A stretch of 64,000 nucleotides of DNA from an uncultured Deferribacterales bacterium (lineage in GTDB: Bacteria; Chrysiogenota; Deferribacteres; Deferribacterales; Mucispirillaceae): NCBI GenBank assembly GCA_947853665.1, contig CANTXF010000008.1, positions 1-64,000 on the forward strand, written 5' to 3'. A program made the position numbers and the translations under genes. This document shows, in pieces, positions 37,034-46,913 of this stretch (position 1 is the first letter of the stretch; every line of letters begins with the position of its first letter). The notes beneath the pieces are model-generated. The model was not told the DNA's origin and ran no database searches. It saw only the letters and a list, made by a program, of their open reading frames with translations.

Positions 37034-37846
37034 TCAAGACTGAAACTCGCACACCATGACCCGGTCCGTCCCGGCCAGATCACGGACAAACCTTACGGAA
37101 GCCCCGACTTCGCGGGCCAAAGCCGCGGCCGAGCGGCTCTGGGTCCAGCCGATTTCAAAAACGGCCCGGCATTTCTTTTTACATAATAAGGAAATATTCC
37201 TCAATATCTTTTTATAAAAAAACAGCCCCCCCTCTCCCGCCACAAGGGCTATTTTAGGCTCGCGCCTTACTCTTGCGTCCGTAAGGGCGTATTCCTCCTC
37301 CGTAAGGTAGGGAGGGTTGCAGGTTATTATGTCGTAATCGGAGCCGTCCCACGAAAAAGACGCCGCGTCCGCTTCTATAAAGGACGCCCTGCCCGCGATC
37401 CCGAGCGATTTTGAGTTTTTCTCCGCCATATTTAAGGCGGCCCGGCTTATATCCACCCCCGTTCCCGTCATGTCCGGCCTTTCGGCCAATACGGAAAGCA
37501 GTATGCAGCCGGAGCCGGTACAAAGATCCAGGACCCTGGCCCCCTTTACTCCCCGCGCGGCGGAAAGGGCCTCCCCCACAAGGATTTCCGTTTCCACCCT
37601 GGGTATAAGGACGCTTTTGTCAACGTAAAACTCCCTTCCGTAAAACTCGCGCCTTCCGGTTATATAAGCGGCGGGCTCGCCGGAAGAAAGCCTGGAAAGA
37701 ACATCGGCCGCCTCCCCGTCCGGCAGGCACGGGGCCGCTTTTGCCAGAGCGTAGGGCACGCCGAGAATACGGGAAACGATATCGTACCCGTCGGACACGG
37801 GCAGGCCCATATCCCTTATACGGCCTATAAAATCGCCGGTTCTCAA
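37034..37846 (-). CDS. prmC: Release factor glutamine methyltransferase PrmC
   Basis: Methylates the GGQ glutamine of release factors, 270 aa. An N-terminal helical domain is followed by a Rossmann methyltransferase fold with VLDLCTGSGCILLSV and the catalytic NPPYL motif. It overlaps prfA, its substrate gene, by 4 bases, the usual arrangement. Confidence 0.95.
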   Translation of the reverse strand: MRTGDFIGRIRDMGLPVSDGYDIVSRILGVPYALAKAAPCLPDGEAADVLSRLSSGEPAAYITGRREFYGREFYVDKSVLIPRVETEILVGEALSAARGVKGARVLDLCTGSGCILLSVLAERPDMTGTGVDISRAALNMAEKNSKSLGIAGRASFIEADAASFSWDGSDYDIITCNPPYLTEEEYALTDARVRREPKIALVAGEGGLFFYKKILRNISLLCKKKCRAVFEIGWTQSRSAAALAREVGASVRFVRDLAGTDRVMVCEFQS

Positions 37847-38910
37847 AGCCCGGCGCTTTTAAGGCGCTCGGCCTGGTCGTAAGAGGCCAGAGCGTCCAGA
37901 ATTTCCGCCAGCTCGCCTTCAAGCACCCTGTCCAGATTGTAGACGGTAAGGTTTATCCTATGGTCCGTAAGACGGTTCTGAGGATAGTTATACGTTCTTA
38001 TCCTTTCGGAGCGGTCGCCGGAGCCTACCTGAGACTTTCTCGTTTCGGAGCGCTCCTCGTTGGCTTTTATTATCTCCGCTTCCAGAATTCTGGATTTAAG
38101 GAGCTTCATGGCTTTTTCTTTGTTTTTTATCTGGCTGCGCTCATCCTGGCAGGTAACCACTATGCCCGTGGGGATATGGGTTATCCTTACGGCGGAGTCG
38201 GTGGTATTTACGTGCTGGCCTCCCGCGCCTCCCGAGCGGTAAACGTCTATCCGCAAATCCTTCTGCTCTATCTGCACTTCCACGTCGTCAGCCTCCGGCA
38301 GAACGGCGACGGTGCAGGCGGAGGTGTGTATGCGGCCGGAAGACTCAGTATCAGGTATGCGCTGCACCCTATGGCCGCCGCTTTCGTATTTAAGGCGGCT
38401 GTAAACCCCGTGGCCCCTTACGGAAAGTATGACTTCCTTATAGCCGCCCACGCCGGTTTCGCTCTGCTCCACTATCTCCCATTTCCAGCGCTGAAGCTCC
38501 GCGAAGCGGGTATACATGCGGAAAAGGTCGGAGGCGAAAAGGGAGGCCTCGTCCCCGCCGGTGCCCGCGCGTATTTCAAGATATATGTTTTTGTCGTCGT
38601 AAGGGTCTTTAGGAAGGAGGAGCAGCTTGAGCTGATTCTCAAGTTCCGGCACGAGGGCTTTAGCTTCCTCCAGCTCGGCTTCCGCAAGCTCTTTAAGCTC
38701 TCTGTCGTGGCCGTTCAATATTTCGTGGGCCTCATCCATTGAGCGTTTTACGGCTTTAAGCCGCAGATAAGCCTCCACTATGGGCCTTTTTTCCGCGTGC
38801 TCCTTGGAATATCTGGTAAAAAGGCTCTGGTCCTTTATTACCTCCGGGTCGGCCAGCATGCCGTTAAGGGCTTCGTAACGCCCGACAACTTCGTCCAGCT
38901 TATCGTACAC
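37843..38910 (-). CDS. prfA: Peptide chain release factor 1
   Basis: Reads UAA and UAG stop codons, 355 aa. The GGQ motif is in SGGAGGQHVNTTDSAVRITH, and the PxT-type anticodon region and the RTYNYPQNRLTDHR segment are present. It is relevant to the amber codon in cat: RF1 is present and intact, so a TAG should terminate normally. Confidence 0.97.
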   Translation of the reverse strand: MYDKLDEVVGRYEALNGMLADPEVIKDQSLFTRYSKEHAEKRPIVEAYLRLKAVKRSMDEAHEILNGHDRELKELAEAELEEAKALVPELENQLKLLLLPKDPYDDKNIYLEIRAGTGGDEASLFASDLFRMYTRFAELQRWKWEIVEQSETGVGGYKEVILSVRGHGVYSRLKYESGGHRVQRIPDTESSGRIHTSACTVAVLPEADDVEVQIEQKDLRIDVYRSGGAGGQHVNTTDSAVRITHIPTGIVVTCQDERSQIKNKEKAMKLLKSRILEAEIIKANEERSETRKSQVGSGDRSERIRTYNYPQNRLTDHRINLTVYNLDRVLEGELAEILDALASYDQAERLKSAGL

Positions 38911-38944
38911 TTATATCCCCCTGAAAAATAACGCCGCCGCCTTT

Positions 38945-39874
38945 TCAGGCTGCGTATTCCACGCCTTGGGCCGGTTCCGCATCCTCTTTGCCGAGAGCTT
39001 CCTTTATGGAAAGCAGGGCCACTTCAAGCATTTTATCGTCCGGCTCTCTCGTGGTCAGCTTCTGGAGCCACAGCCCCGGGGTTATAAGAAACCTGACTAT
39101 GGGATTATCCGCGTGCCTGCCGCTTAATTTGAGCACCTCGTAGGAAATGCCCGCGATAATGGGCAGCAGCACTATACGGGAGCCGAATTTAATAATAAAA
39201 TGGGAATCTTTCGGAATAAGAGAAAAAACCAGTATGGCCACTATCATGACTATAAGCAGAAAACTGGTTCCGCAGCGGGGATGCAGCCTGCTCATGGAGC
39301 GGGCGTTTTCCACCGTAAGGTCGAGGCCCTTTTCGTACGTGTATATGGCTTTATGCTCCGCGCCGTGATAGCCGAATACCCTGGCTATATCCTTCATGCG
39401 GGATATGGCGAATATATAAACGAGGAAAAAGATCACCCTTATCACGCCGTCCACCAGGTTAAAGACTAAAAACGAGCTCTCTATTATAGGCACGAACCTT
39501 TTAAGCGCGTCCGTAAGGAAAAGGGGCAGATAGATAAAAAGGGCCACTCCCAGGCCGATGCCCAGTATCATGCTGAGGTATGTCTCCAGTTTGGAGCTTT
39601 TGCCGTCCTTTTTATCAACGTCGGGCATAGCGTGCTCGGCGGAAAAATTAAGAGCCTTAATGCCTAGGACGAGGGAATCGTAAAGGGCTATAAGCCCCCG
39701 GAGAATCGGTTTTTTAAAAAGCGGCTTCGAATCCAGCTTTACGTCGTCCTTTTTTACTATTATTCCGCCGTCGGGCTTCCTTACGGCCACTACCAGCTTA
39801 TTGGGAGCGCGCATCATAACGCCCTCGATAACGGCCTGTCCGCCTATGGCGGCTTTGCTGCATTTTTCAGACAT
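38945..39874 (-). CDS. DUF1385 family membrane protein
   Basis: A 309-residue inner-membrane protein of the DUF1385 family. The N-terminal [42 protein letters not shown] and [16 protein letters not shown] motifs are characteristic, with about four to five hydrophobic segments. Its conserved His, Cys and Arg residues suggest an enzyme or metal site, but no function is proven. It is commonly adjacent to prfA and rpmE, as here. Confidence 0.88.
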   Translation of the reverse strand: MSEKCSKAAIGGQAVIEGVMMRAPNKLVVAVRKPDGGIIVKKDDVKLDSKPLFKKPILRGLIALYDSLVLGIKALNFSAEHAMPDVDKKDGKSSKLETYLSMILGIGLGVALFIYLPLFLTDALKRFVPIIESSFLVFNLVDGVIRVIFFLVYIFAISRMKDIARVFGYHGAEHKAIYTYEKGLDLTVENARSMSRLHPRCGTSFLLIVMIVAILVFSLIPKDSHFIIKFGSRIVLLPIIAGISYEVLKLSGRHADNPIVRFLITPGLWLQKLTTREPDDKMLEVALLSIKEALGKEDAEPAQGVEYAA

Positions 39875-40041
39875 ATCCCTGTTCCTCTTTGATTTTATCG
39901 CGAAAGGCCGTCCACAAGCCTTCGCGAAAGGGGTTTATAAAAAATCCGCTTCCGGCTCCAGGCGCCGCGTTAAGGATCTCCGCTTAAATAAAAGGGACAT
40001 CCCGCCGGAGCGAAAGTTTAACGTTTTTTTTAAGAATACGG

Positions 40042-40779
40042 CTAGACTCCGCCGGAAGCGCCGACGTTATTTTTAAGGCGGGCTATGCGCTCTCTCACCT
40101 GAGGCGCTTTGCCGCAGGAAAATTTACCTTCCGGGCAGCCTTTCCCGCAGCAGCCGGGCCCGGCGTTTTTAAATATGGCAGGCGCGGCTTTGAAAGCAAG
40201 GGAAAGCATCCTGTCGGAAAGGGCCCGTATCTCCCACTGAGCCCTCATGCACGACCTTAGCGAGAAAAAATGCAAAAGCTCCCTGGCGTTCATGGTGATT
40301 ATTATTTTTGTTTCGCAGGCGTTGGGCAGAACGTAGCGCGCGTCCTCCGCGGGAAGCCCCAGCCGGGAAAGCCTGGAATAAACACCGGCAAGATAATCCA
40401 TAGCGTCGCTGAACACGGCCGCAGCTTCGCTGCTACCTGCAACAGACGGCGGCATTATATAGGGAAAGGCGCTTCCCTCCTTAACGTAACGCTGGGACTT
40501 CTGGGAAAAGCTGGCGATCCTGTGGCGCACAAGCTGGTGAGTAAGGGCGCGGGACACGCCTTCCGCCCCGAAAGTGAAGCTCACATGCTCGAACACGGAA
40601 TAATGCCCCATGCCCGCCAGCTTTTCGATAAAATCGTTCTGCTCCGACGCGGAGACTTTTTCTGAAAGCCCCTTTATATCGGAGTCCGAATAGCATAGCC
40701 TGGCGGCGAGAGCCGCTATTTTTTCAGCCTCGGCGTTATGCTGCAGAAGCTCTACGTTCAGGCTTACGTTATCAGGCAT
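40042..40779 (-). CDS. thyX: Flavin-dependent thymidylate synthase ThyX
   Basis: Makes dTMP from dUMP with FAD and methylene-tetrahydrofolate, 245 aa. The ThyX signature [14 protein letters not shown] (RHRx7S) is present, together with [16 protein letters not shown] and [12 protein letters not shown]. The C-terminus is Cys-rich ([15 protein letters not shown]), an extra feature that may bind metal. It is immediately downstream of rpmE. Confidence 0.94.
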   Translation of the reverse strand: MPDNVSLNVELLQHNAEAEKIAALAARLCYSDSDIKGLSEKVSASEQNDFIEKLAGMGHYSVFEHVSFTFGAEGVSRALTHQLVRHRIASFSQKSQRYVKEGSAFPYIMPPSVAGSSEAAAVFSDAMDYLAGVYSRLSRLGLPAEDARYVLPNACETKIIITMNARELLHFFSLRSCMRAQWEIRALSDRMLSLAFKAAPAIFKNAGPGCCGKGCPEGKFSCGKAPQVRERIARLKNNVGASGGV

Positions 40780-40796
40780 ACGCCGCGCCTAAAAAC

Positions 40797-41036
40797 CTAT
40801 TTCCTGCCGGTTTTTTTAGCGGGGGCCTGTTCTGCGTCCTTGGCGGCGTATTTTTTCATAAATTTTTCCACGCGGCCCGCCGTGTCTACGAATTTCTGCT
40901 TGCCGGTAAAAAACGGATGGCAGTTGGAGCATATAGCCACGTTGGTTTTATCGGTGGTTGAGCGGGTCTTATGGGTGGCTCCGCAGGCGCAGGTAAAGGT
41001 TACTTCTTTGTATTCGGGATGGATTCCTTCTCTCAT
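40797..41036 (-). CDS. rpmE: 50S ribosomal protein bL31, zinc-binding form
   Basis: Ribosomal protein, 79 aa: [20 protein letters not shown], then [24 protein letters not shown] and a basic tail. The CxC and CxxC pairs mark the zinc-containing (C+) type. It marks the edge between the core genome and the accessory cluster to its right. Confidence 0.95.
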   Translation of the reverse strand: MREGIHPEYKEVTFTCACGATHKTRSTTDKTNVAICSNCHPFFTGKQKFVDTAGRVEKFMKKYAAKDAEQAPAKKTGRK

Positions 41037-41154
41037 TTTGTACTCCGTTTTTAATTATTGACGGTTTCTGACCGTCTTGAGTTCGGTAAAAGGACGTTAC
41101 TTTTACCACGAAAAGGAGATTATTACAACAGGTTTTATAAATAAGCCGTCTCTT

Positions 41155-42228
41155 TCATCTTCCATGCCAGGCGCAATACTTATTCTCACTGTAAATACTG
41201 CCTTCCGTCAGCAGGCGCATATTGGTGCAGCCTCCAAGACACATTTCGGCGTACCGGCATTCCCGGCAATAGCCCTTAAGCTGCAGCCTGGTCAGCCCGC
41301 GCCTCCAGGAGAAAGCGTCCGTATCCTCCCAGATATCCCGCAGGCTTCTCGTTCGTATATTTCCTTCTATAAAACTGCCGTCACGAATGGCCATGCATGC
41401 CGTAACATCTCCGTTGCTCAAAATTCCCACAGAGCGCACGCCCGCGTTGCAGCCCCGCCATACGGAAGGAACACCATTTTTATCAAACCTCTGGGACAGG
41501 AGAGTTTCATTCCATGTATAATATCCTATATTATCCGCCAGATTGATCGCCATGCCGCCACGGCTGCTCTTGCCGTATGCAAAATCAATAAGCCGTTTTA
41601 TCTGCTTCCCGTCAAGCATGTTATCTTTAATGTCTTTCCCGTTTCCCATGGGAAAGCACAGCTGCAGCCGCCATACATCCGCCGTCCGCTGCGTCTCCAG
41701 GAATTCGTACAGCTCCTCCAGACAATCGATATTCAAGCGGCTTACGGTGGTAATCACTCCCACAGGAAGCCCCTCGTCCCTGAGCAGCCGAAGCCCGCGT
41801 AAGGCTTTATCAAAGCATTCCGTCCGTCTTATCCTGTTATGAAGTTCTTCGGTTCCGTCGATACTTACAGCAACCATCCTGGGCGAGCACTTATATAAAT
41901 ATCCGGCCGTCTTTTTATCAATCAGCGTCCCATTGCAGACTATACCATAAGGCAGACGGTACTCATGCAGTATTTTCAGAAGCTCCTTCCATTCCTTTTT
42001 CAGAAACGGTTCCCCTCCTGTTACCCCTACCTCCACAGAACGCATTTCCGCAATCTGCCCGCATAGATTCTCCATTTCCGGGAGAGTCAGCTCATCTTCC
42101 CTCCTGTATCCGCAGGAGGAACCGCAATGGGAACAGTTTAAATTGCAGGCGGTAGTGATTTCCCATACGCATTTCTCCAATTTATAGCCGGTTCCCGTTT
42201 CCTTTTCCATATTGTTACGAAGATTCAT
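41155..42228 (-). CDS. Radical SAM/SPASM-domain enzyme
   Basis: Radical SAM enzyme of 357 aa, probably a protein- or peptide-modifying maturase. The CxxxCxxC cluster is CNLNCSHC (residues 28-35), followed by the glycine-rich GVTGGEPF. A C-terminal SPASM region has Cys near residue 257 (WRGCNAG), CMAIR, and CRECRYAEMCLGGCTN (about 318-333), enough ligands for auxiliary clusters. The fold resembles PqqE/anSME-type enzymes. It is the last gene of the accessory cluster and overlaps the upstream 448-aa gene by 14 bases, which points to that protein as partner or substrate. No small precursor peptide gene was found. GGGGGAAAC lies before the ATG at 42228. Confidence 0.85.
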   Translation of the reverse strand: MNLRNNMEKETGTGYKLEKCVWEITTACNLNCSHCGSSCGYRREDELTLPEMENLCGQIAEMRSVEVGVTGGEPFLKKEWKELLKILHEYRLPYGIVCNGTLIDKKTAGYLYKCSPRMVAVSIDGTEELHNRIRRTECFDKALRGLRLLRDEGLPVGVITTVSRLNIDCLEELYEFLETQRTADVWRLQLCFPMGNGKDIKDNMLDGKQIKRLIDFAYGKSSRGGMAINLADNIGYYTWNETLLSQRFDKNGVPSVWRGCNAGVRSVGILSNGDVTACMAIRDGSFIEGNIRTRSLRDIWEDTDAFSWRRGLTRLQLKGYCRECRYAEMCLGGCTNMRLLTEGSIYSENKYCAWHGR

Positions 42229-43561
42229 TCAGTTTCCCCCTTTTAAAGCCATACTTATCTACGGCATATAAAGGCCCTTTTGGAACCTCCCTCAGGTCTA
42301 CGGTAATTTCACCGCTTACGGCACTTACATCAGACACCCCGCTCAGGCTGCAGTAAACCGCCCCTTCGCTGAGCCACTCTATATGTACCGGGAAAACGCG
42401 CTTCGGGCTAGGATCAGGATGAGTATACGGATTCTGACTACGGTATTTCATTTCCATATCGTTTAAATAGTCGATCGGGATAAAATCCGGCATGCTGTAA
42501 GCATTAAACCGTACCACTCTGGGAAAACGATAAGTGCAGCTTTTCTCCGGCAGAGCCGCTTTTGTCTCTCCCTCCGTCATTTGCAGTTTAAATAAAGCCT
42601 CCTCATCTTCTCCCTTTACTTCAAGGGTCATGGTTCCGCCCTTTACATCCGCCTCATAGATATCCGTCCCGTATACCAGCAGGCAGCCGTCCAGGTTTCT
42701 TGTTTTCCATTCGAGCGTCAGTGTATTTTTCGCTCCGTCCCCATCCTTTACGCTAAAGCTCTCAAAAAAAGTAAACTCGGGCTTTAAAGTCTTTTTTACT
42801 TCATAGGTAGAGCCATTGGAAACGGAAAGTTCATAAAACCTGCCGTTATGGACCTTACAGTCAATGCCGCTCTGTCCCGGTTCTTTTATTAATACGGAGC
42901 CGCCCGTGTCTACTGAAGCCGCTTTTCCGCAGTCCTCCGCCTCTGCCGAGGCTTCCGCCCCACCTGAAGATCTTACCTCTTTTTCCTTAAAGCCTACCTT
43001 ACTGTAAACGTCCATACCCTCTATCTCCCAGCAAAAAGGAACCACATCGCCGATATTATAGTCCTGGACCGCTATTCCAAAGGCTTTTATTTTAGCCAGA
43101 CTGCATTTTATAATTTCCAGATTTACATCTTTCTGTATCTCCGTATCCGTTTTCTGATAGATGCGCATTTTCGTAATGCCAACCGCATCGTTGCTGTGAA
43201 TATTATCAATCTTAACGGTAAATTTTTCTCCTTTTTTTACGCAGCCTCCCCCTTCAGGATGCAGCCACCAGGTAGGCACTGGGCTATCTCCAAAGCCGGG
43301 AACAACTTCCGTTTTTTGCAGCAAACAGCTCCAATCCGGCCTGCCGGATATACTAACGGATATTTTGCTGATATCTTCCTGCAGTTCCCCGGTACCCTCT
43401 CCCTGGGGAAAAGTAATATATACGCCGTCGGGAAGTTCTGAATATGACCCGGAATCACTTCTGAAACAAACGTCCTCATAACAGCTTACGTTTACCTCCA
43501 GGGACGTCACAACAGAAACGGTAATATGATTTTGCTCCATTTCCAGCGTTAAGTGCGCCAT
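42215..43561 (-). CDS. Unknown beta-rich protein, partner of the radical SAM gene
   Basis: A 448-residue protein I cannot assign. It has no signal peptide. The sequence is rich in beta-prone stretches typical of tandem immunoglobulin-like domains (e.g. FTFFESFSVKDGDGAKNTLTLEWKT, where the last part resembles strands of an Ig-like fold). An Ala/Glu/Gly-rich linker lies near residues 200-220. The C-terminal 120 residues include FIPIDYLNDMEMKYRSQNPY and end in YAVDKYGFKRGKLNESS. Seven or so scattered cysteines are present. A strong AAGGAGG precedes the ATG. It overlaps the 1103-aa gene by 13 bases and the radical SAM gene by 14 bases. Confidence 0.7.
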   Translation of the reverse strand: MAHLTLEMEQNHITVSVVTSLEVNVSCYEDVCFRSDSGSYSELPDGVYITFPQGEGTGELQEDISKISVSISGRPDWSCLLQKTEVVPGFGDSPVPTWWLHPEGGGCVKKGEKFTVKIDNIHSNDAVGITKMRIYQKTDTEIQKDVNLEIIKCSLAKIKAFGIAVQDYNIGDVVPFCWEIEGMDVYSKVGFKEKEVRSSGGAEASAEAEDCGKAASVDTGGSVLIKEPGQSGIDCKVHNGRFYELSVSNGSTYEVKKTLKPEFTFFESFSVKDGDGAKNTLTLEWKTRNLDGCLLVYGTDIYEADVKGGTMTLEVKGEDEEALFKLQMTEGETKAALPEKSCTYRFPRVVRFNAYSMPDFIPIDYLNDMEMKYRSQNPYTHPDPSPKRVFPVHIEWLSEGAVYCSLSGVSDVSAVSGEITVDLREVPKGPLYAVDKYGFKRGKLNESS

Positions 43562-46500
43562 TTTAAATATCCCTCCTTAATAAACAACGCCTTTTCCTGC
43601 GGCAATGCCTGAATAGGCTCCGTCTTTTCTTCCTGCCACAGGCCGTTTTTATCCTTCGACAAAAAGTCCCACCCGTCCCTCCGGATTTCTCCTCCAGGCA
43701 CCGGAATATCGGGCATTCCTTCATGAACCAGCAAGGGAGCGATATTTAAATGGGCCTCAATACCGCGCGTCTGCTCCAGATAGCATTCATGATCAAGCTG
43801 AATGACAGTTTTAGGCAGGCATCCGCTGGTAAGGTACCCTTTTCCCATAGGGTCGAAAAGCAGCGTCATCTCCACAGGGCCGCCGGCCAGCGAAAGTGAA
43901 ACCTGCCGGCCGCATTCCTGAAAAAGCAGTTCATCCTTTCCGTACATTGACGCGGGATCGCTGCCGGAAAAGAACCCGAAGATTCCCTCCCTTACCTTTC
44001 TTGTATCTCCTATCTGAACGGGAAACAATATATTTTCATATCCCCTGCCGCCTGTTTCCTCCGCAGTCTGTGCCAAGGCGCGCAGCCCCATCTCCCTTAT
44101 CTGTACCCGGGCTCTTACCACTGCAAGATTTTTTCCGAAGTAAAGGCCGGGACTTACCTCTCCATCAAGGGGCATCCGGCAGCCGTAGCCGTCATCCAGC
44201 TGATCCAGAAAATCAGAAAACCGCGAAACCTCCAAACCCTGAAGACTATCTCGCAGCCCTTCCATATGGGCGCTTAACGGCGTTCCTCTTTTAGCTGCTT
44301 CCTCCTGCATCCAAACCACGCCGCGGGCGGACGCCGCAAGGGTTCCCAGATATACGCCTTTTCCGTCGTAAAAACGCAGCGTCCTGTCCGTAAAGCCGGG
44401 CAGTAAAAAGCCCTCCACCGGAAGCAATTCCGCCTCCAGACGGCATGGCTTGGGAAAACGCGGACGAAGCAGCGCCTTTCCCGGCTCTCCCGTTTCCAGC
44501 ACCTCCGATATACGGATATGCTCCGAATCGGTGTTCAGTTCCTTGATCTGCCCAAAAGAATCCACCACCCATAGTCCGGTAAGCTCCAGAATTCCCTCTC
44601 CGATCGGCAGAAAATCCTCCATACGTCCGTATTTCAAGGGAACGGTATCCTGCCGGTCCAGATATCTGCACATCTTCTTTAACAACTCCTCCGGCACCTG
44701 CCCGAACCTGCATACGGGAATGGAAACGGCCTTTTCCTGCAAAAGGCGTTTTTCTATCATACCGTCCATTCTCTGAGATAAAATATCGTAATCCGCCATA
44801 CTCTGCGCAAGCCTCATCAGCGCATGCGACGGCCTGCGCCTTTCCATCAACCTTTCCAATCGGTATTTTGCCTGAAAGGAAGCATGGGGCGTAAGCATAG
44901 TGCTCCCGGTATATTCCACGGCCTTTGACTCAGCACAGGCATCCTTCGCCTCAAAATCAAGCTCTTTAAGCCGATAGCGGTTCAGGACAGTATCCTGCCG
45001 GATATCTCTCCCCGATAAAGGAGTCAGGTTTATCCGCCACTGCATCAGAATCGGATTCCAGGGCGGCTGAAATATTACATAAGCCGTCAGATCAGGCAAA
45101 GAGCCCTTCCATCTTTCCGGCTGCTTTTTCCAATCAGTTATCCGCTCCGCAAGAATATCCGCATCCTGCTGCCGGTATTCCCTGCCTGCCTGACGCAAGG
45201 CGGTAATGGCAAGCGCTCGGTTAAAATCACAGGATAACAACAGGGCTTCGTAAAGTATCGCTTCCGCCTGCTCCGCCACGGGAACGCCGTCCGGACAGGT
45301 CCACTCTAAAAGCTCCTTTCCCGTTATCTCCTGTACTTTTCCGTAAAGCTCCACTTGCAGAGACGACAATACGGCCTGCCTGCATGGAAGCCGTCCGTCC
45401 TTATCGCTTTCCCCTGCGGTTTGAAAACCCTGGAGCTTTTTGCTCCCCGCTCCGGGTATCAGGAGCACCGGCGCAAGGGGCTCATAAAAGCGCAGCTTCT
45501 CCTCCGTCAGCTTATAGGCGCTGCCTTCCAGCAGCTTTTCCATGCTGTTTTTTATTTTTATTATTTCCGACTTCAGCTTGTCTGCTTCCGCTTCTTTTTC
45601 CTCTATTCGGGTTAGCGCGGCTTCTATTTCGGAAAGCCGTTCTTCCGTCTGCGTCTTCTGAAACGGGCTGGGCGTAAACTGGTACAGATAGCGGCACCAG
45701 AGACCGTAGCCCTCCTTTTTCAAATCCTCATTCTCCTGGCGAAGCCGGTCGTATTCCCTCTGCGTCTCATTCAGTATACGCAGAGCTTCCGGCTCGGCAC
45801 TTTTCCGCTTTTGAAGGATATCCTCCCGGTCTATATCGCTGCGTATCGTCCAGACGCTGCCTGCGTCCACAATTCCGAATTGCCGTTCATGGAGGCTTTC
45901 CTCCAGCTCCAGCAAGCCGTCGGGATTTCCCCCGTCCGTATTTTCCAGAACGCCGCTCATCATCCCATGGAGCATCCGTTCGCTATTTCCGGATTTTGTT
46001 ATATTCCGGCTCATATAGGCTGCCATGGCTTCCATGGAATTATTGGCTATATAAATATCAGGATCCCCCTTAGGCACGGCAGATTCATAAACCGCCTCGC
46101 TGCCTTTCCATTCCAGGGTCTGAATGCAGCCGTGAAGTATGGTTCTTCCGGGAGTCTCTTTCTCCTGCCAGCGCCAGAACCGCCTGCCCCACTCCGCATC
46201 CTTTAACGGATCCTGCTCTTCATTTTCATAATACCCGCACAGGCAGTATGTCAGCGTTCCCCGGGGGATATCCTCGCAGCTGTCGTAAAAACCGAGCACT
46301 GTTTTGCTTCTCTCATAAAAAGCGGAAAAAATCGGGTCGCCCATGCCTACCGCCGTCACCTCGTCAAGCAGGAACCCATCCTCTTCCCCTGGGGCGTCCA
46401 TATCCGTTACGCCTCCCCAAAAAGCGTATTTTTCTCCCCGTCTCCCTCCGCCATCCCAGATTCCATCCTGCTGCTTCAGTAACGGAATCGTCTGCCGAAC

Positions 46501-46860
46501 CATTCCCTGACAGGTTTTATTTTCCGTATTGGAGCAATAATTACTTTTTATAAGAAAGCTCCTTCTCCTGATCCGCCCGTCCTCCTCCCATAAACGATGA
46601 AGGATATAACGGTCAGGCAGGGGAGGAAACACCGCACTCCCTTCCGATTCCCTGCCGTGCAGCAGGGCATCCGGCATTATCCAGTGCAGATGGACTCCCG
46701 GCAATATATCTTTTCTCGTAAACAGGGAATTGCTGATATTCGCCCCTACGGGCAGAATATCAAGCTGCTCGAAATTATACTCCATATCCGCCGCAGGCTC
46801 CGTATGATCTCCCGCAATAAGGGCCTCTATCCTAACTGGTACAAACAAATTTTTATCCAT
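43549..46860 (-). CDS. Large unknown cytosolic-type protein with central coiled coil
   Basis: A 1103-residue protein with no signal peptide or transmembrane helix. Near the N-terminus it has the striking PGVHLHWIMPDALLHG (about 53-68) and FPPLPDRYILHRLW. I associate these with uncharacterised large proteins found beside DUF6603 genes, from memory only. A coiled coil covers about residues 365-455 (EIEAALTRIEEKEAEADKLK). The C-terminal half is mixed alpha/beta and ends in FIKEGYLKWRT. It overlaps the 448-aa gene, and a 53-base gap separates it from the upstream 247-aa gene. The ribosome binding site is weak (GGCGGA). The function is unknown. Confidence 0.7.
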   Translation of the reverse strand: MDKNLFVPVRIEALIAGDHTEPAADMEYNFEQLDILPVGANISNSLFTRKDILPGVHLHWIMPDALLHGRESEGSAVFPPLPDRYILHRLWEEDGRIRRRSFLIKSNYCSNTENKTCQGMVRQTIPLLKQQDGIWDGGGRRGEKYAFWGGVTDMDAPGEEDGFLLDEVTAVGMGDPIFSAFYERSKTVLGFYDSCEDIPRGTLTYCLCGYYENEEQDPLKDAEWGRRFWRWQEKETPGRTILHGCIQTLEWKGSEAVYESAVPKGDPDIYIANNSMEAMAAYMSRNITKSGNSERMLHGMMSGVLENTDGGNPDGLLELEESLHERQFGIVDAGSVWTIRSDIDREDILQKRKSAEPEALRILNETQREYDRLRQENEDLKKEGYGLWCRYLYQFTPSPFQKTQTEERLSEIEAALTRIEEKEAEADKLKSEIIKIKNSMEKLLEGSAYKLTEEKLRFYEPLAPVLLIPGAGSKKLQGFQTAGESDKDGRLPCRQAVLSSLQVELYGKVQEITGKELLEWTCPDGVPVAEQAEAILYEALLLSCDFNRALAITALRQAGREYRQQDADILAERITDWKKQPERWKGSLPDLTAYVIFQPPWNPILMQWRINLTPLSGRDIRQDTVLNRYRLKELDFEAKDACAESKAVEYTGSTMLTPHASFQAKYRLERLMERRRPSHALMRLAQSMADYDILSQRMDGMIEKRLLQEKAVSIPVCRFGQVPEELLKKMCRYLDRQDTVPLKYGRMEDFLPIGEGILELTGLWVVDSFGQIKELNTDSEHIRISEVLETGEPGKALLRPRFPKPCRLEAELLPVEGFLLPGFTDRTLRFYDGKGVYLGTLAASARGVVWMQEEAAKRGTPLSAHMEGLRDSLQGLEVSRFSDFLDQLDDGYGCRMPLDGEVSPGLYFGKNLAVVRARVQIREMGLRALAQTAEETGGRGYENILFPVQIGDTRKVREGIFGFFSGSDPASMYGKDELLFQECGRQVSLSLAGGPVEMTLLFDPMGKGYLTSGCLPKTVIQLDHECYLEQTRGIEAHLNIAPLLVHEGMPDIPVPGGEIRRDGWDFLSKDKNGLWQEEKTEPIQALPQEKALFIKEGYLKWRT

Positions 46861-46913
46861 ATGTAAATCCGCCCGATTTCTGCTTTTTTATCCGTTTACA
46901 TTTTATATTTAAC

